From Platanthera guangdongensis (taxonomy: Eukaryota; Streptophyta; Magnoliopsida; Asparagales; Orchidaceae), in contig CM077150.1 in the NCBI GenBank assembly GCA_039583875.1, forward strand, positions 4,916,332 through 4,980,331: 64,000 nt of DNA, read 5' to 3'. Under the pieces are notes generated by a model. The model searched no databases. It worked only from the letters and a program-made list of their open reading frames with translations, and was not told the DNA's origin. Each line of letters opens with the position of its first letter. The first letter of the stretch is position 1. Below, piece by piece: positions 22,901-33,200 of this stretch. The position numbers and the translations under genes are program-made.

Positions 22901-25900
22901 CATCAATGAAGTAAAGGAGATCCTGGTGGAAAAAAAGTAAAGCCGCACATTCTCGTCGTGAGTCACCTTTTGATACAAAATCTTATGGACCATGGGCCTA
23001 AAGAAGACAAAATCTTATGGTCTGGCTCTAATACCAATGCTTGTTGTCTCCAATATGATCATAACATCTCTCCACAATCTTATAGTCAAGCTTCATCAAG
23101 ATCGACATATTCCTTGTCTCCACTATCTATAATTTCAAGTAAAAAAACTTCTTAACATAGTGGTTTGGAAGTGTAATGTTTGCCTCTTGAAAAATGTAGG
23201 GTAAAGGTTCGCCAACATTTCACCCTTGTGGTGGGACCTTTCCATGGACACTCGTTGTGCAGGAATGCTTTGTGCACCGGGATGCCCTTTTAGTGGTTTG
23301 GAAGTGTAAGATTCATCACAATTGAAGATTAGTCCGCATGCTCCCCTACCATCTATCTTCGCTAGTGCAATCGCTTGAAGATAGTAAATAAAGTCAAATC
23401 CTAATCATGCTTTCACATACGATGTAGAAATTGTTACCTTGCAATGGCGGTCCTCCTTTATCATTTGGCAATGATCTTTTAGATGGGGTGTACGGTGTAC
23501 CTATCCATCTATAGACATTTGTCATAGATGTGTTAGGCTCATGGTGAATAAGTCATGCAGTTTTTTCGAACTCCGCTTCCATCCAGTGTCGTTTATGAAA
23601 TTCTATAGTGAATATCGGCACTTGTTGCTCTATGTAGGCGCCTAGGAGGAATTTGCATAAGCTAAAAGACTTCAAAATTTATCTAAATATTTCTCAATTG
23701 ATCTTATTTGATTAAATGTGATCAATTCACCCAGTGTCTTGCTTCATAGGGGGAGGATAAATATCATGTTTCAGAATTGTTTGAAATCTAGGTCAGGGTG
23801 CTCTTTTTGTAATTGAAGAAACCACAATTGTGCAATGCCCACAAGATAACGGGATGTTAAATTGATCCACTCAAATGGTGTCCTTTGGTTGATGAAGAAT
23901 TGTTTGCGCCAGATTAATCATCACAAGGGTCCTCCTTTTTGTCAAAAAGAGGAAACTCCAACTTCACATAGCATGATACATTATTGCCACAAAGGTTGCT
24001 CGCATCTTCTATGAGTTTTAAATATGAATTAGTAGTTTAGATGCTATTATCAATATGTGGTGCGTCCCTGCAGTCCTCCATGAGCACAACTTGCAATGTG
24101 TCATGCTAGACGCACATGCTTCCAAGTTTGTAGGTCACATGCATCTGCGACTGCTGTCGGGCATGCCAATCCATCAATTCATGTGTGAATCATATTAAAG
24201 GTCACATAGTTTGTGACTTGTGTAGCATGGCATTGAGCATCAATGATGACGAGATCAAACATTATCTTTTCCAACAACTCTTTATGTTCTCATTGATTCT
24301 CGATCATATCATCCATGAGTAATTCCTCTAAATTCGCGTGATTATCAGTCCTGCCAAACAATCTCAACATCGATCATTAAAGAGTTGGAACGAATGATGT
24401 GCTCCTTAGCTTCTCCATCCACAAGACTGGGGATTGAATATTGTCAGGAGATGGAGATCATTTTTTATGGAGAAGGATCATTATGACCGGCATTTATTTT
24501 CCGCAAATGTGTTCTCTGTTGTATTTTATTGTCGCATGGTTTCATTTGTGCTTGGTTGTTCGGCGTTTCCACGTATGTTGCATTTTGGTTTAGGCTTATT
24601 GACCCGACCAGTCAATATGTCCTTAAATAAATCGGTTTGTCAATGCAGGTATGGGTTATATGCAAGCAAGCAAAATAAAACATATAAATAATCAATTTCA
24701 TTTTCTAAAATTTATTTCAGTTTTAAATCTACAAGAATGAGACATTCAAGGAATTTTTGCAAGTTACAAGAAGTGCGTAAGTGGAGTAATGTCACCTTTT
24801 GAAGCTCCCCCTTTGGACATCCCCCTAGACCCACAAACAGAGGCATTGGACATCCTATAACGAGATCCTCTCTCTGTTCCAAAGAGGCGTGCCAGCTCTG
24901 CGACAAAATCTGACAATCCTCCCTGTCTGACACCCGATCGGCTTCGTCAAACCCTCCAATGGACGATCGACGACCAGCGAGCCATTCCCAGCTCTCTTCC
25001 AGTAAGTTTGAGCCTTCTAGCGATTCTCCAGCAAAAACACGAAATATCCATGTTCATCTTCTTCACCAATGCAACTGAAATCTTCAGATCCGACAACATT
25101 TCATCTCCTCAAATAGGTACTCAGCTACTCCATGCTACCCACTCAACAAACCTTGCCTCTCCATTCCCCTCCATAAACAGCCTACCACGCTCGAGACCTC
25201 CCCAGCTCCCCTACCGGACAACCACATCAGCCCATCCACTATGCACCTTCCCTGGTAGTTTGCCCGAGCAATATTCCCCCTAAAGAGATCCTCCCGAGCC
25301 ATTCCATCAGATTCCTACTCAGCCAGAGCCCGAATCCTTAATACCATCGACTTCATCAGATTGGTCTTAACCTCATGTTGGGCGTGACCGGAAGATCTCA
25401 TACAAGATAATCTCTTGCTCACTCTCCATTACAACGTTTTTATGCAAAATTAGTGCTTGCTTGCAAATCATCCCAGTGTAGTTGACATTTTTTTTTACAT
25501 TTTACTACATTTACCTCGCTTGCTTATTATCATGCTCCCACGCTGCTGCTGGATGACAAACACGATTGATTTAGTTTCTTGCTAATTAATTAATTACATT
25601 ACCAAACTCTAAGAGTTTTCGACCAACTTTTGAGCACCCATCAGGAAAGTTGGCATCATTAGATGTGAGTTTAATTTTGCTCTTTCAAATTTAGGCTACA
25701 TCAATTACCAATTGGTGATGTCAGATTTACGAGCGAAAAAGAGTTACAAAAAAATACAAGCCATGTGCAGAAGCAATTTTGTGGTGTTTGTGCATAAAAG
25801 CGAGGCAATTTGCGATAAAAAAATGAAAATCCTCCTTGGAGTGATCAACGGCACGGATTAAGAGAAAAGATTGGGTGCCTGACTGCGAAATATTGCAAAC

Positions 25901-27318
25901 CGGCCCGGATTAAGAGAATTGACTCTTCATCAACAGACTAAAATATCGACAGCATGCTCATGTGCCTCAACGGCGTACTTCTGATTTCTCTCCAAAGTCC
26001 AAACTATCTCCTCTATAATATTAATGAACAGTTTAACCATAATATACTTCAAGGTTTCAAGTTTCCAAAAAAAATTAAAAATGTAAGTTCGAGATGATGG
26101 GGCAGGATAGCAAGGTAACCTCTGATAAATTTTAAAAAAAATGGCAACCCTGATATTAAACTCCTCTATTAATGTCGAGGAAGGAAAAGAAAGGTAGTAA
26201 CATCAATGAATTGAGTAGGAAAAGCAATCAATCAACTGGAATAGCATTTAGATGAAATACTAATAATGGAAATTCTAGATGATAAAATTAAAAAAACAAA
26301 TAAGTTATACAGATAAGAATATGTTCACAAATACATATAATATAAATATAATATATATAAAGTCATAATTAAGACAATTTGAGCCCCAAAAGAACAATAT
26401 TTGTAATATGAGAAACTCATGCACATAGGGAAAATTTGATAAAACATGTTAATAAGTAACACAACAATGCACTGGAAACAACTTACTATAGCCCTTTCAG
26501 CAACCAAATGGCGGGGTAACTGTCTTAAAAACAAGTCAGCATCACCCGATTTCTTATACTTTTCACGTGCCTCTTTAATGTCAGATCTTTGTTCAAACAA
26601 CATTCAATCATGGAGAACAAACTTTAAAGCAGAAAATCACATTCATTTAAAATAACGACATTAATACTTTACTCATGAAGAATGGACTATAAACATGTAA
26701 CAAGGATATCCCTGTCCCTTGGATCAAGTATCAAATCCACAGCAGTCTTCCACTCTCCACGAAGGAGTGCAGCTCCAATTAGATGTGTTGGCACCGAACC
26801 GCTCCCAAAGCGCTGAAGGAATTTCAAGTTGAACAAAAATAATCAGGATGGGTAAAATAACATAAAATATTTGTCATACTAGAAGAAAAATACTACCTGC
26901 AATCCATAATAATTGATAAACCCACTCCTTCCTAAGCCATCAGCTGCAGCTTGGATAATGTCTGCTGAATTTGCAGAAACATCTCTACAACAAGAAAGTA
27001 GAAGTAGAAGCATTTACAAAAAAAAAAAAAACTTTGAAAGGAAATCAAAAGCTTATTTAACAATTTATGTCACAAAGAAATTGTAGTACCTCAAAGAAAT
27101 TGTGAACCTATTACCTAGTAGATGACCAAGAAGAAGCCCTTCCCTCACATAACTGGATTAAACAATTAGTGAGTCATATTGACAAGTAGCGGTGACTCCA
27201 ATTATGGTGTTTATTTAATGAGTGGCAACAGTACTTACCAAAAATCACCAACTTTAATGCCAAACAATCTGCAATTAAGAGCAGACAACCTCTTTGGATG
27301 CAGTTTAAACACAGTCAC
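5341..27318 (-). CDS. PUS7: tRNA pseudouridine synthase, PUS7/TruD family (N- and C-termini not resolved)
   Basis: Spliced minus-strand gene for a TruD-type enzyme that isomerises uridine to pseudouridine in tRNA and, in yeast Pus7, some mRNAs. Exons in transcript order are 27239-27318, 27090-27152, 26897-26984, about 26707-26812, 26487-26586, 18911-18984, 18198-18262, 7816-7982, 7388-7455, 7232-7292, 6179-6216, 5695-5763 and 5341-5620. Junctions are GT-AG and in phase except one, near 26587-26707, that I could not resolve. Family motifs appear in order: [100 protein letters not shown] and [15 protein letters not shown]. The exon with the catalytic KD motif must lie right of 27318, perhaps in or beyond the N gap. 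Introns hold several transposons, one 7.9 kb long. Confidence 0.88.
7558..7700. mobile_element. hAT-type MITE, GATC-rich, copy A
   Basis: A 143-bp element with terminal inverted repeats CAAGGTTGTCAGGATC / CATGATTGTCAGGATC, flanked by a perfect 8-bp duplication AGTACAAC (7550-7557 and 7701-7708). Eight-base duplications and CA-starting ends are typical of hAT elements. It has no coding capacity. The interior is packed with GATC and GGATC words. It lies in a PUS7 intron and is present in the second copy at 53497-53662. Confidence 0.85.
8467..8855 (-). repeat. Gypsy-0A 3' LTR
   Basis: Begins TGCTATGGATC and ends CCTGTAACA. It pairs with 15946-16333, and both share GGTGGAGATGAC and the TTCATTCATGTCAATACAAG block. 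The short open frame at 8479-8760 is LTR sequence, not a gene. Confidence 0.9.
8925..9870 (-). pseudogene. Gypsy-0A gag remnant
   Basis: Minus-strand pieces of a Gypsy gag. An N-terminal part near 9706-9870 reads [18 protein letters not shown]. The segment near 9434-9706 contains [21 protein letters not shown] further capsid piece lies at 9004-9318. A knuckle start, [12 protein letters not shown], lies near 8930-8965, after which the frame jumps to ELED-type codons from the end of pol. Stops and frame changes separate the pieces. In the second copy this region is split by the hAT transposon. Confidence 0.75.
10038..10721 (-). other. 227-codon open frame in the Gypsy-0A leader, doubtful coding value
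   Basis: A Ser/Pro/Arg-rich frame between the primer binding site and gag of Gypsy-0. It stays open at the same length in the second copy (60415-61098). No domain is recognisable, composition is low-complexity, and several overlapping frames on both strands are also open because the segment is GC-rich. I consider it more likely untranslated leader than a gene. Confidence 0.35.
10742..10988 (-). repeat. Gypsy-1A 3' LTR (247 bp, internally deleted)
   Basis: Starts TGATAGGAAG and ends GGGGCGTAACA. Relative to the 319-bp 5' LTR it lacks the segment holding the TATA box and two GC palindromes. The same short form occurs in the second copy (61119-61365), so the deletion predates the duplication. 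Confidence 0.92.
10877..13500 (-). pseudogene. Gypsy-1A pol remnant: RT, RNase H, integrase, chromodomain
   Basis: Read leftwards. RT at 13166-13456 has [13 protein letters not shown]. After a frameshift, FFDDILIYN carries the RT catalytic Asp pair (12717-13172). RNase H and integrase lie at 11716-12700, with [22 protein letters not shown] and MNFIDGL. Integrase C-terminus is at 11393-11635 and the chromodomain plus tail at 10877-11257 ([19 protein letters not shown], then LEDKLVL). RNase H jumps from AVAMW straight to PKLLGYDYE, missing about 36 residues including the TDHQSL catalytic segment. The integrase motif SDRDP is SVRDP. The last codons lie inside the LTR. Confidence 0.88.
13501..15587 (-). 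pseudogene. Gypsy-1A gag-protease, frameshifted
   Basis: The gag start [14 protein letters not shown] at 15587 with a coiled-coil-like N-terminus runs to a C-homopolymer near 15280, where the frame shifts. The capsid part [20 protein letters not shown] continues near 14970-15010, shifts again near 14800, then stays open to 13489. Visible there are the zinc knuckle [14 protein letters not shown], the protease [12 protein letters not shown] and the connecting segment [14 protein letters not shown]. The frame is lost before RT. Typical chromovirus gag-protease, not functional as sequenced. Confidence 0.87.
15617..15935 (-). repeat. Gypsy-1A 5' LTR (319 bp)
   Basis: TG...CA termini. It contains a TATA box inside a GC palindrome (15732-15759) and a second palindrome, GGGGCTGAACC...GGTTCAGCCCC, near 15784-15811. 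It directly abuts the two-base spacer and primer binding site at 15601-15614. Confidence 0.92.
15946..16333 (-). repeat. Gypsy-0A 5' LTR
   Basis: Begins TGTTAAGGATC and ends CCCGTAACA, followed by the CAATA duplication. It is somewhat diverged from its partner at 8467-8855, so this is an older insertion than Copia-1. Confidence 0.9.
16339..18197. other. PUS7 intron DNA with unassigned repeat remnants
   Basis: No PUS7 exon or other gene is visible. Near 17755-17775 a GAGCTTTGATACAAT run resembles a degraded minus-strand primer binding site next to LTR-like DNA. Confidence in that is low, and no ends could be set. Confidence 0.4.
18198..18984 (-). CDS. PUS7: PUS7 middle exons (two exons)
   Basis: The exon 18911-18984 ([20 protein letters not shown]...) ends with two bases of an ATG codon, and the exon 18198-18262 completes it as (M)[21 protein letters not shown]. 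Both have GT donors and AG acceptors, and the phase carries correctly into 7816-7982. [11 protein letters not shown] is one of the strongest TruD/PUS7 signatures. The intron between them carries a SINE. Confidence 0.92.
18689..18874 (-). mobile_element. Au-like tRNA-derived SINE (full length)
   Basis: A 186-bp element on the minus strand starting GGGGAGCCTTGGCGCACCGG. It has pol III A-box (TGGCGCACCGG) and B-box (GGTTCAAGTCC) sequences and ends GGGCTGCCC plus a short T run. It is flanked by a perfect 14-bp duplication ACTTGGATTCTAAT (18675-18688 and 18875-18888). It lies in a PUS7 intron. Confidence 0.93.
19032..19054. repeat. (TA)n microsatellite
   Basis: About 11 uninterrupted TA repeats in a PUS7 intron. 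Confidence 0.9.
19493..22250 (-). pseudogene. Copia-3 remnant (RT and RNase H) with a foreign 1.1-kb block
   Basis: Degraded minus-strand Copia pol. RT is readable at 21779-22003 ([20 protein letters not shown], then [10 protein letters not shown]). The RNase H end is at 19657-19830 ([20 protein letters not shown], then DRTKHIK). A C-run near 19485-19493 may be the old polypurine tract. The RNase H region is interrupted by 19895-20985, which is not Copia. No intact frame and no LTR pair were found. Confidence 0.75.
19895..20985 (-). other. Foreign block in Copia-3 with promoter-like and Pro/Ser-rich open frame
   Basis: Separates the Copia RNase H text at about 20990 (EYRVIFDG) from its continuation near 19830. 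On its minus strand a TATAAATATA box lies near 20750, followed by a 209-codon frame (20092-20721) rich in Pro and Ser and overlapping frames. No domain, terminal repeat or target duplication was identified. It could be a captured promoter and first exon or an LTR fragment. Confidence 0.4.
22255..22610 (+). repeat. LTR-like block, type unresolved
   Basis: Starts TGTTACAGAC and has the AT-poor then T-rich profile of an LTR with a GAATGAAAAT stretch near 22494. No partner or target duplication could be established. Confidence 0.3.
22640..23450 (-). mobile_element. Degenerate LTR element with primer binding site, interrupted by a SINE
   Basis: At 23023-23036 the minus strand reads TTGGTATTAGAGCC, a one-base variant of the iMet primer binding site. 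It adjoins a TG-starting LTR-like sequence at 23038. The SINE at 23177-23290 is inserted in that LTR. The left side holds no readable gag. Boundaries are approximate. Confidence 0.45.
23177..23290 (+). mobile_element. 5'-truncated Au-like SINE
   Basis: The 3' two-thirds of the same SINE family as 18689-18874, plus strand. It lacks the A and B boxes and ends GCACCGGGATGCCCTTT. It is flanked by a 19-bp duplication (23158-23176 and 23291-23309, TAGTGGTTTGGAAGTGTAA), which proves a separate 5'-truncated insertion. Confidence 0.88.
23750..23980 (-). pseudogene. Ty3/Gypsy gag scrap
   Basis: The minus-strand text [15 protein letters not shown] followed by [12 protein letters not shown] words matches the gag capsid of Gypsy elements, related to but distinct from Gypsy-0. 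Multiple stops. No LTRs assigned. Confidence 0.5.
23981..26486. other. Large PUS7 intron, no gene recognised
   Basis: Between the PUS7 exons at 18984 and 26487. Short open frames on both strands here have no recognisable domain. A word CGGATTAAGAGAA occurs twice near 25850-25920, suggesting an unidentified repeat. Nothing else can be supported. Confidence 0.5.
26487..27318 (-). CDS. PUS7: PUS7 upstream exon cluster (five exons)
   Basis: Exons 27239-27318 ([20 protein letters not shown]...), 27090-27152 ((C)[20 protein letters not shown]), 26897-26984 ([20 protein letters not shown]...), 26707-26812 approx. ([17 protein letters not shown]...) and 26487-26586 ([20 protein letters not shown]...). 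The TruD NRF motif and the [11 protein letters not shown] motif, which spans a splice junction, are intact. The donor after LDPRDR near 26707 is not resolved: the next acceptor needs two carried bases and I see no matching GT. That could be a non-canonical site or damage. Confidence 0.88.
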
Positions 27319-28744
27319 CTGGAAAGCAGTTCAGATGCATGTCCCTATAAAGTTCTTGAATCTAACAATGTAATGAAAATTCAAAATCCTATCATTTCTG
27401 ATAACAATGGAACAACATAGATGAACTCTTTTGACTTTACCTCCTTTTCTGACAATCAAACAATTTTGTTGAAGATAATGGTTATGGATCAAGGAGGCTA
27501 TAAAATTGTTAATTCAGTTGGATTAAAAAGACCACAATGTCAAAATTCAAAACATATATGATTTCTGTGCACCTGTATTTTATGTAACATTAATTAACCT
27601 ATTAATTGGAGAAAGAGTTCAAGACAATATATCAACTACGTTACTCCTGAATAAAACCTAGTGCTAAACCAAGTTCGTGCAAAGTGAATGATAGGATCAA
27701 GGATCGAGGGCGTGCCGACATTTCCTGAAGCCTTCATGAGTCTACATACGTAGGAGGCGGAAATAGGATCACCAGATAGATGATCCAAGCAGTAGTATCG
27801 TTCAGAGCAATGTCAACATATTATGTATTTTTATTTATTGTATTTTCAGTTCATGTAAAATTAGTGATTTTATATTCCGGACGATCCTTGCATCCATAGT
27901 GGGTTCTAAATCTATAAATAAAGGTTTATTGGCTGATTTTCAGGATTGCAGAATTTGGGTAGAATCTTTCTATGCCTAGATGTCCACCTCCCTTCATTTT
28001 GCCAACTACCACCATATTCAACTGCCAGTAACTTCCACCTTTCCCGCCGGCCAGCCATATATCAGTTCCCCCACCACCACTCTTCCCCCACATAACCACC
28101 CAAAACCACTTAATATCCAATAACTCATATTTGTAACTACCCATAGCTAAGAAATATGCAGTCACTCATTCTTGTGAGTTGTGATTACCCATAACCATCA
28201 CATTTCATACGCCCGCCAGAGCCATGCCACTCCCTCAAGCCATAACTGCCAATTACCCCTTCAGAAAACATTCCAATCGAATTATAGCCCAAACACCCAA
28301 CTCCTTCCATTTCCTAGTTCCTAAAAAACCCATCAAGGTTCAAATTAACCCTGTGCAGTCCCCCTGTACTCCAATCTGCAGCCAGATTACTAGTTTTTCC
28401 TCTCCAATTACTGTGTCGAGGTCTTACAGCATACCAATTCCAGTTACCCTGTGAACCGACTACCGCTCGTTCCTAATCAGCATGTCAACAACCGGCCGAA
28501 ACCATGTCCATGCTTGAAATCAATAACACAGCAACTCTCCGGACTCCTATTACTTGCATAAGATTGTGGTGGAGACCAACCCAGATCAGGTCGTCGCAAA
28601 AGTCCGGACGACGCACCCTACCAGACCTCTAGTGACATAGAGTGTTGCATTTTTTTATTACGTCACTTTGACAGTTTTGTAATTTTGACCAATATTTTAT
28701 GTATGATATATAAATACATATATATAGATATAATATATATATAT
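27319..28744. other. Unassigned DNA left of the assembly gap
   Basis: Upstream side of the known PUS7 exons. A plus-strand TCTATAAATAAAGG near 27910-27925 with flanking composition resembles an LTR promoter. The catalytic-motif exon of PUS7 was not found here. Confidence 0.4.
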
Positions 28745-29244
28745 NNNNNNNNNNNNNNNNNNNNNNNNNNNNNNNNNNNNNNNNNNNNNNNNNNNNNNNN
28801 NNNNNNNNNNNNNNNNNNNNNNNNNNNNNNNNNNNNNNNNNNNNNNNNNNNNNNNNNNNNNNNNNNNNNNNNNNNNNNNNNNNNNNNNNNNNNNNNNNNN
28901 NNNNNNNNNNNNNNNNNNNNNNNNNNNNNNNNNNNNNNNNNNNNNNNNNNNNNNNNNNNNNNNNNNNNNNNNNNNNNNNNNNNNNNNNNNNNNNNNNNNN
29001 NNNNNNNNNNNNNNNNNNNNNNNNNNNNNNNNNNNNNNNNNNNNNNNNNNNNNNNNNNNNNNNNNNNNNNNNNNNNNNNNNNNNNNNNNNNNNNNNNNNN
29101 NNNNNNNNNNNNNNNNNNNNNNNNNNNNNNNNNNNNNNNNNNNNNNNNNNNNNNNNNNNNNNNNNNNNNNNNNNNNNNNNNNNNNNNNNNNNNNNNNNNN
29201 NNNNNNNNNNNNNNNNNNNNNNNNNNNNNNNNNNNNNNNNNNNN
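28745..29244. other. Assembly gap of 500 Ns
   Basis: Exactly 500 N characters, bordered on the left by a TA-rich run. The round length suggests a fixed-size scaffold gap rather than a measured one. Confidence 0.99.
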
Positions 29245-29398
29245 TTAATAAAAATATGATGTCTGGCATGATAAGCTGAATATCCCTGCATAAAGTTATT
29301 GCCTTTCTAAAAGATAACTTCTATCTGCAAACATCTAAGCTAGAGTTTAGAGTAGAGCATTACTTTAACAAGATTTTAGTACATCAGTATATTCTGCT

Positions 29399-29470
29399 AC
29401 ATAAATATACATATATATATATACATATATATGTATGTATGTGTGTATATATGTGTGTGTGTGTGTATAC

Positions 29471-29502
<32 letters not shown>

Positions 29503-29755
29503 TTATATATATATATGTATATATATGCGTGTATGTATATATATATTGATATACATATATATGTGTATGTATGTATATATGTGTGTGTGTGTATACATAT
29601 ATATATACATATAGATATACATATACACATATATACATATAGATATACATATACACATATACATATATATATACATATATACATATAGATATACATATAC
29701 ACATATATACATATAGATATACATACAAATATATACATATACATACACACATACA
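29399..29755. repeat. Compound (TA)/(CA)/(TATACA) microsatellite
   Basis: About 350 bp of alternating purine-pyrimidine DNA. Long open frames predicted across it are repeat artefacts rich in Tyr and Ile. Confidence 0.95.
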
Positions 29756-30224
29756 ATGCGCACACGAGCAACGTGGCATGGGGAGGGCTATGAGCGGCGC
29801 CTGCGGCGGGCAATCCCATGTTTACAGGGTGGCGAAGTCTATACTTCTGGTTGTCACCAATGTCATATCAAGCAAGGGGGTTGCGAGCGGCGGGCATACT
29901 GCCGCATGGGGCATCAAAAACCTCGTGCCACACTACTCATATAAGTATCTATCTTAACGAAAAAATATATCAGCTAATCGACCCTCTGAGGGAACGAAAG
30001 AAATATAAACAATCTCCTTCTCAATATTCTCCTTAATGAATTGAGAGCGTTGAGCGCTTGTAGCAATCCTGAGAGTGGTGCGCGTTGTGGCATACTGAGA
30101 GCGTTGACCGCTCTAAGTGCACATGAATTTTCAACTGATTATTTATCATATACCTAAAAAGGAAACGTTTTTCAAAAAAAATTCCACAAGAGATACTAAT
30201 CCTGAGCAAAGGGAGTTGTTGAAT
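29756..30224. other. Unassigned segment, GC-rich then AT-rich
   Basis: A GC-rich 190-bp piece with a short 62-codon frame, followed by DNA with two copies of the word GAGAGCGTTGA. No family recognised. Copia-4 coding similarity stops at about 30225. Confidence 0.4.
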
Positions 30225-33200
30225 GAGATTGTTGGCAATACTGATGGTAGTTTTGTTGTCATAATACAGCCGAATAGGACTAGCTTCACCCAACCCCAAA
30301 TCACTCATAAGGGAGCGTAGCCAAAGCCCCTCACAAATGTCATGTGTCATGGCTCTAAACTCTGCTTTTGCACTTGACCTAAAGACAACTGGTTGTTTCT
30401 TACTTCTCCAGGTAATCAGGTTCCCTCCAACAAATGAGCAATACCCAGAGGTAGATCATCTATCTTTAACAGATCCGGCCCAGCCCGCGTCAGTATAAAC
30501 TTCAATCTTTAATTCAGTATTGGGGGTAAAGAGGATTCCCCTTCCAAGTGAAGTCTTCAAATACCTCCAGATCCTAAAAACAACATCAAGGTGTCTTGTC
30601 TTTGGGGAATGCATATATTGGCTAACAACTCCCACAACATAAGCTATGTCAGGCCTGATATGTGATAAAAAGATTAATCGCCCTACAAGATGTTGGTAAC
30701 CAACAACATCCTCAAAACGATCCCAATCATCTCTTCCAAGGGTGTGGTTGACCTCCATGGGAGTGCGGTAGGTCTACATCCACTCATACCGGTTTGTTCC
30801 AATAAATCAAGAATATATTTCCGCCGAGAGATGAAAATACCATTCTTTAGCCTAGTCAATTCAATCCCCAAAAAATACTTAAGTTTGCCAAGATCCTTTT
30901 GTTCAAACGGTCTTGCCAAATGTCACTTTAACTCTTTCACTTCTTCAAGTCCCCTAATATGATGATGTCATCAACATAGATAATGAGAGCAGTCAACAAG
31001 TTACCTCTCTTTTTTATGAACAAAGTATAGTTAGCATGACTTTGTCTGTACCCAAGAGAGATCATGACTCTGTAAAAACGACTAAACCACGCCCTTGGTG
31101 AATGTTTCAGGCCGTAGAGAGCCATTTTAAGTTTGCAGACTTTCCCTTCAAAACCTGAAGGAGAGAAATCAGGTGGAAGCAACATATACACTTCCTCTTC
31201 CAAATTGCCATGAAAAAAATGCATTTTTTATGTCCAATTGGATAAGATCTCATACCTTGCGAGACTCTAATAGAGCTCATTTTGGCACAGGTGCGAAGGT
31301 TTCTTGATAGTCGATGCCTAGAATTTGAGTATACCCCCTTGCCACTAGCCTTGCTTTGAAATGTTCAACCAAACCCGCAGAGTACTGTTTGACAATAAAC
31401 ACCCACTTACAACCATCTTCTTTCCCGGTGGGAGAAGAGTTAAATCCGAAGTGTAATTCTTTTCCAAGTCATTTCTTCTAGCATTGCCCCTTTCCATTTA
31501 GGATGCGCAAGAAACTCCTGCCAAGTGGAAGGAATACAGACAAAGGTAAGAGAAGACACAAAAACTCTACATGAATGAGTTAGAGTGTCATAAGAAACAT
31601 AATGAGATAAGGGGTGTTGAGTACCCGATCTGAGGTCAATAGACTGTACAGCAGGAGCCTCAGACGGAGTTGGCATTGAGACTAATCGCATGGGATGAGC
31701 CGACGTGTTATGAATTTTACCTTGTCATAAAAGTAAGGGAGCTATGACCAATGATGATTGGCCACATAGGATCAGTAGAGAGAAAGTAAGGGAGCTCACT
31801 TCTTTTATAGGTGCAGGCTCCTCCTGAAGTGAGGCCACATAGTAAGGTTTAAAATCACGAAATGTAATATTGGTCGAGATAAAGGTCTTGCGAGTAGGGG
31901 GATGATAATATTTATACCCCTTTCTGAGTAAGAGAGTAACCAATGAAAACACATTTAAGAGCATAGGGATCAAGTTTAGACCAGCCTGGGGAGGAAATAT
32001 GAACAAAACAGACACGCCCAAATGTCTTGGGTTGTAGAGATGTTGGGGTAACCCCTAAAGTGCGAAGAGGGATTTGGTGACCCAATATCGTAGACGGCGG
32101 GCAATTGATAAGACAGGCAGCGGTAAGAACGGCACCCCCCATAGAATTTAGGGAGGTGCATAATGAACAGGAGACGCCGAGCAACTTTCAACAAGTGACG
32201 GTTTTTTCACTCAGCGACGTCATTCTGAAAAGGAGCGAGCACACGAAGTTTGATGCACAATCCCATTATCAGTAAGGTACTGCTCAAATTGAGAGTTGAT
32301 ATATTCTCGACCATTGTCACTACGCAAAATTTTGATATTGACAGAAAACTGAGTAGAAATCATTTTATGAAACTTCTGAAAAATTGAAAAACCTTTATGC
32401 TCATGTTTCATCAAATAAACTCAAGTCGTGCGAGAAAAACAGTCAATAAAGATAATAAATCATCGATATCAAGAAATTGAGACAACATGGCAAGGCCCTC
32501 AGTGTGCACAACATGAAAAGGAATAGTACTATGTAAAGAAATATGACTAACAAGAAGTCGATGATGTTTTGCAACTACACATATATCACAAACAAAGTTT
32601 TTAAAACAGGTAGAAGGAAAAATAGAAAATATTCGTTGCATGATAGCTATAGAAGGATGACCAAGCCGATGATGTCAAGTGAGCACGTGGGATGTCTGGG
32701 AGGTGTGGAGAGCTTGTGGAGAAGGGGACCCGGTGGAGGAGTCAAACAAATATAGGCCATTTTGCAGGTAACCAGAGCCAATCGTCTTCCCCCTATTTAG
32801 ATCCTGGAAAATACAATGAGAAGGAAAAAAGGTAACTGAGCATTGGAGAAAATTATTCAAACGACTAACGAAAAGTAAACTGCAGGTGAAATTATGGACA
32901 TAAAGAACGGAAGATAAGGTGAGCATTGTTGATGGTTCCTTCTCCTCCATTGTTGGGAAGGGTGACGACATAAATGGTAAATCTAGGCTGCATTCCCTTC
33001 GCAAGAAAATGTAGACGCAGCAAGCTTCCAGATATCGGCGGCAGTATCAAGAAAAAGATAATTCCAAGCAATGGACTTTGTCATAGAGTTCGTGAGTCAG
33101 GACATGACGGGAGAGTTCTTACACTCTCATTGGGACCAAGCCGCAGAGGTGCGGGCAGGTTTAGTGGTAGTATCGCTAATATAGTCAAAGAGACGACGAC

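Noticed and set aside
24960..25005. Possible plus-strand first exon ([14 protein letters not shown] followed by GTAAG)
   Set aside because: No second exon or domain could be found; too little evidence.
28629..29291. Open frames crossing the gap
   Set aside because: They consist mostly of N positions.
29384..29819. Tyr/Ile-rich minus-strand frames
   Set aside because: Translation of a TA/CA microsatellite.
29756..29944. Possible Cys-rich zinc-finger fragment (CHQCH...C)
   Set aside because: Only 62 codons with no further family residues; a chance match is likely.
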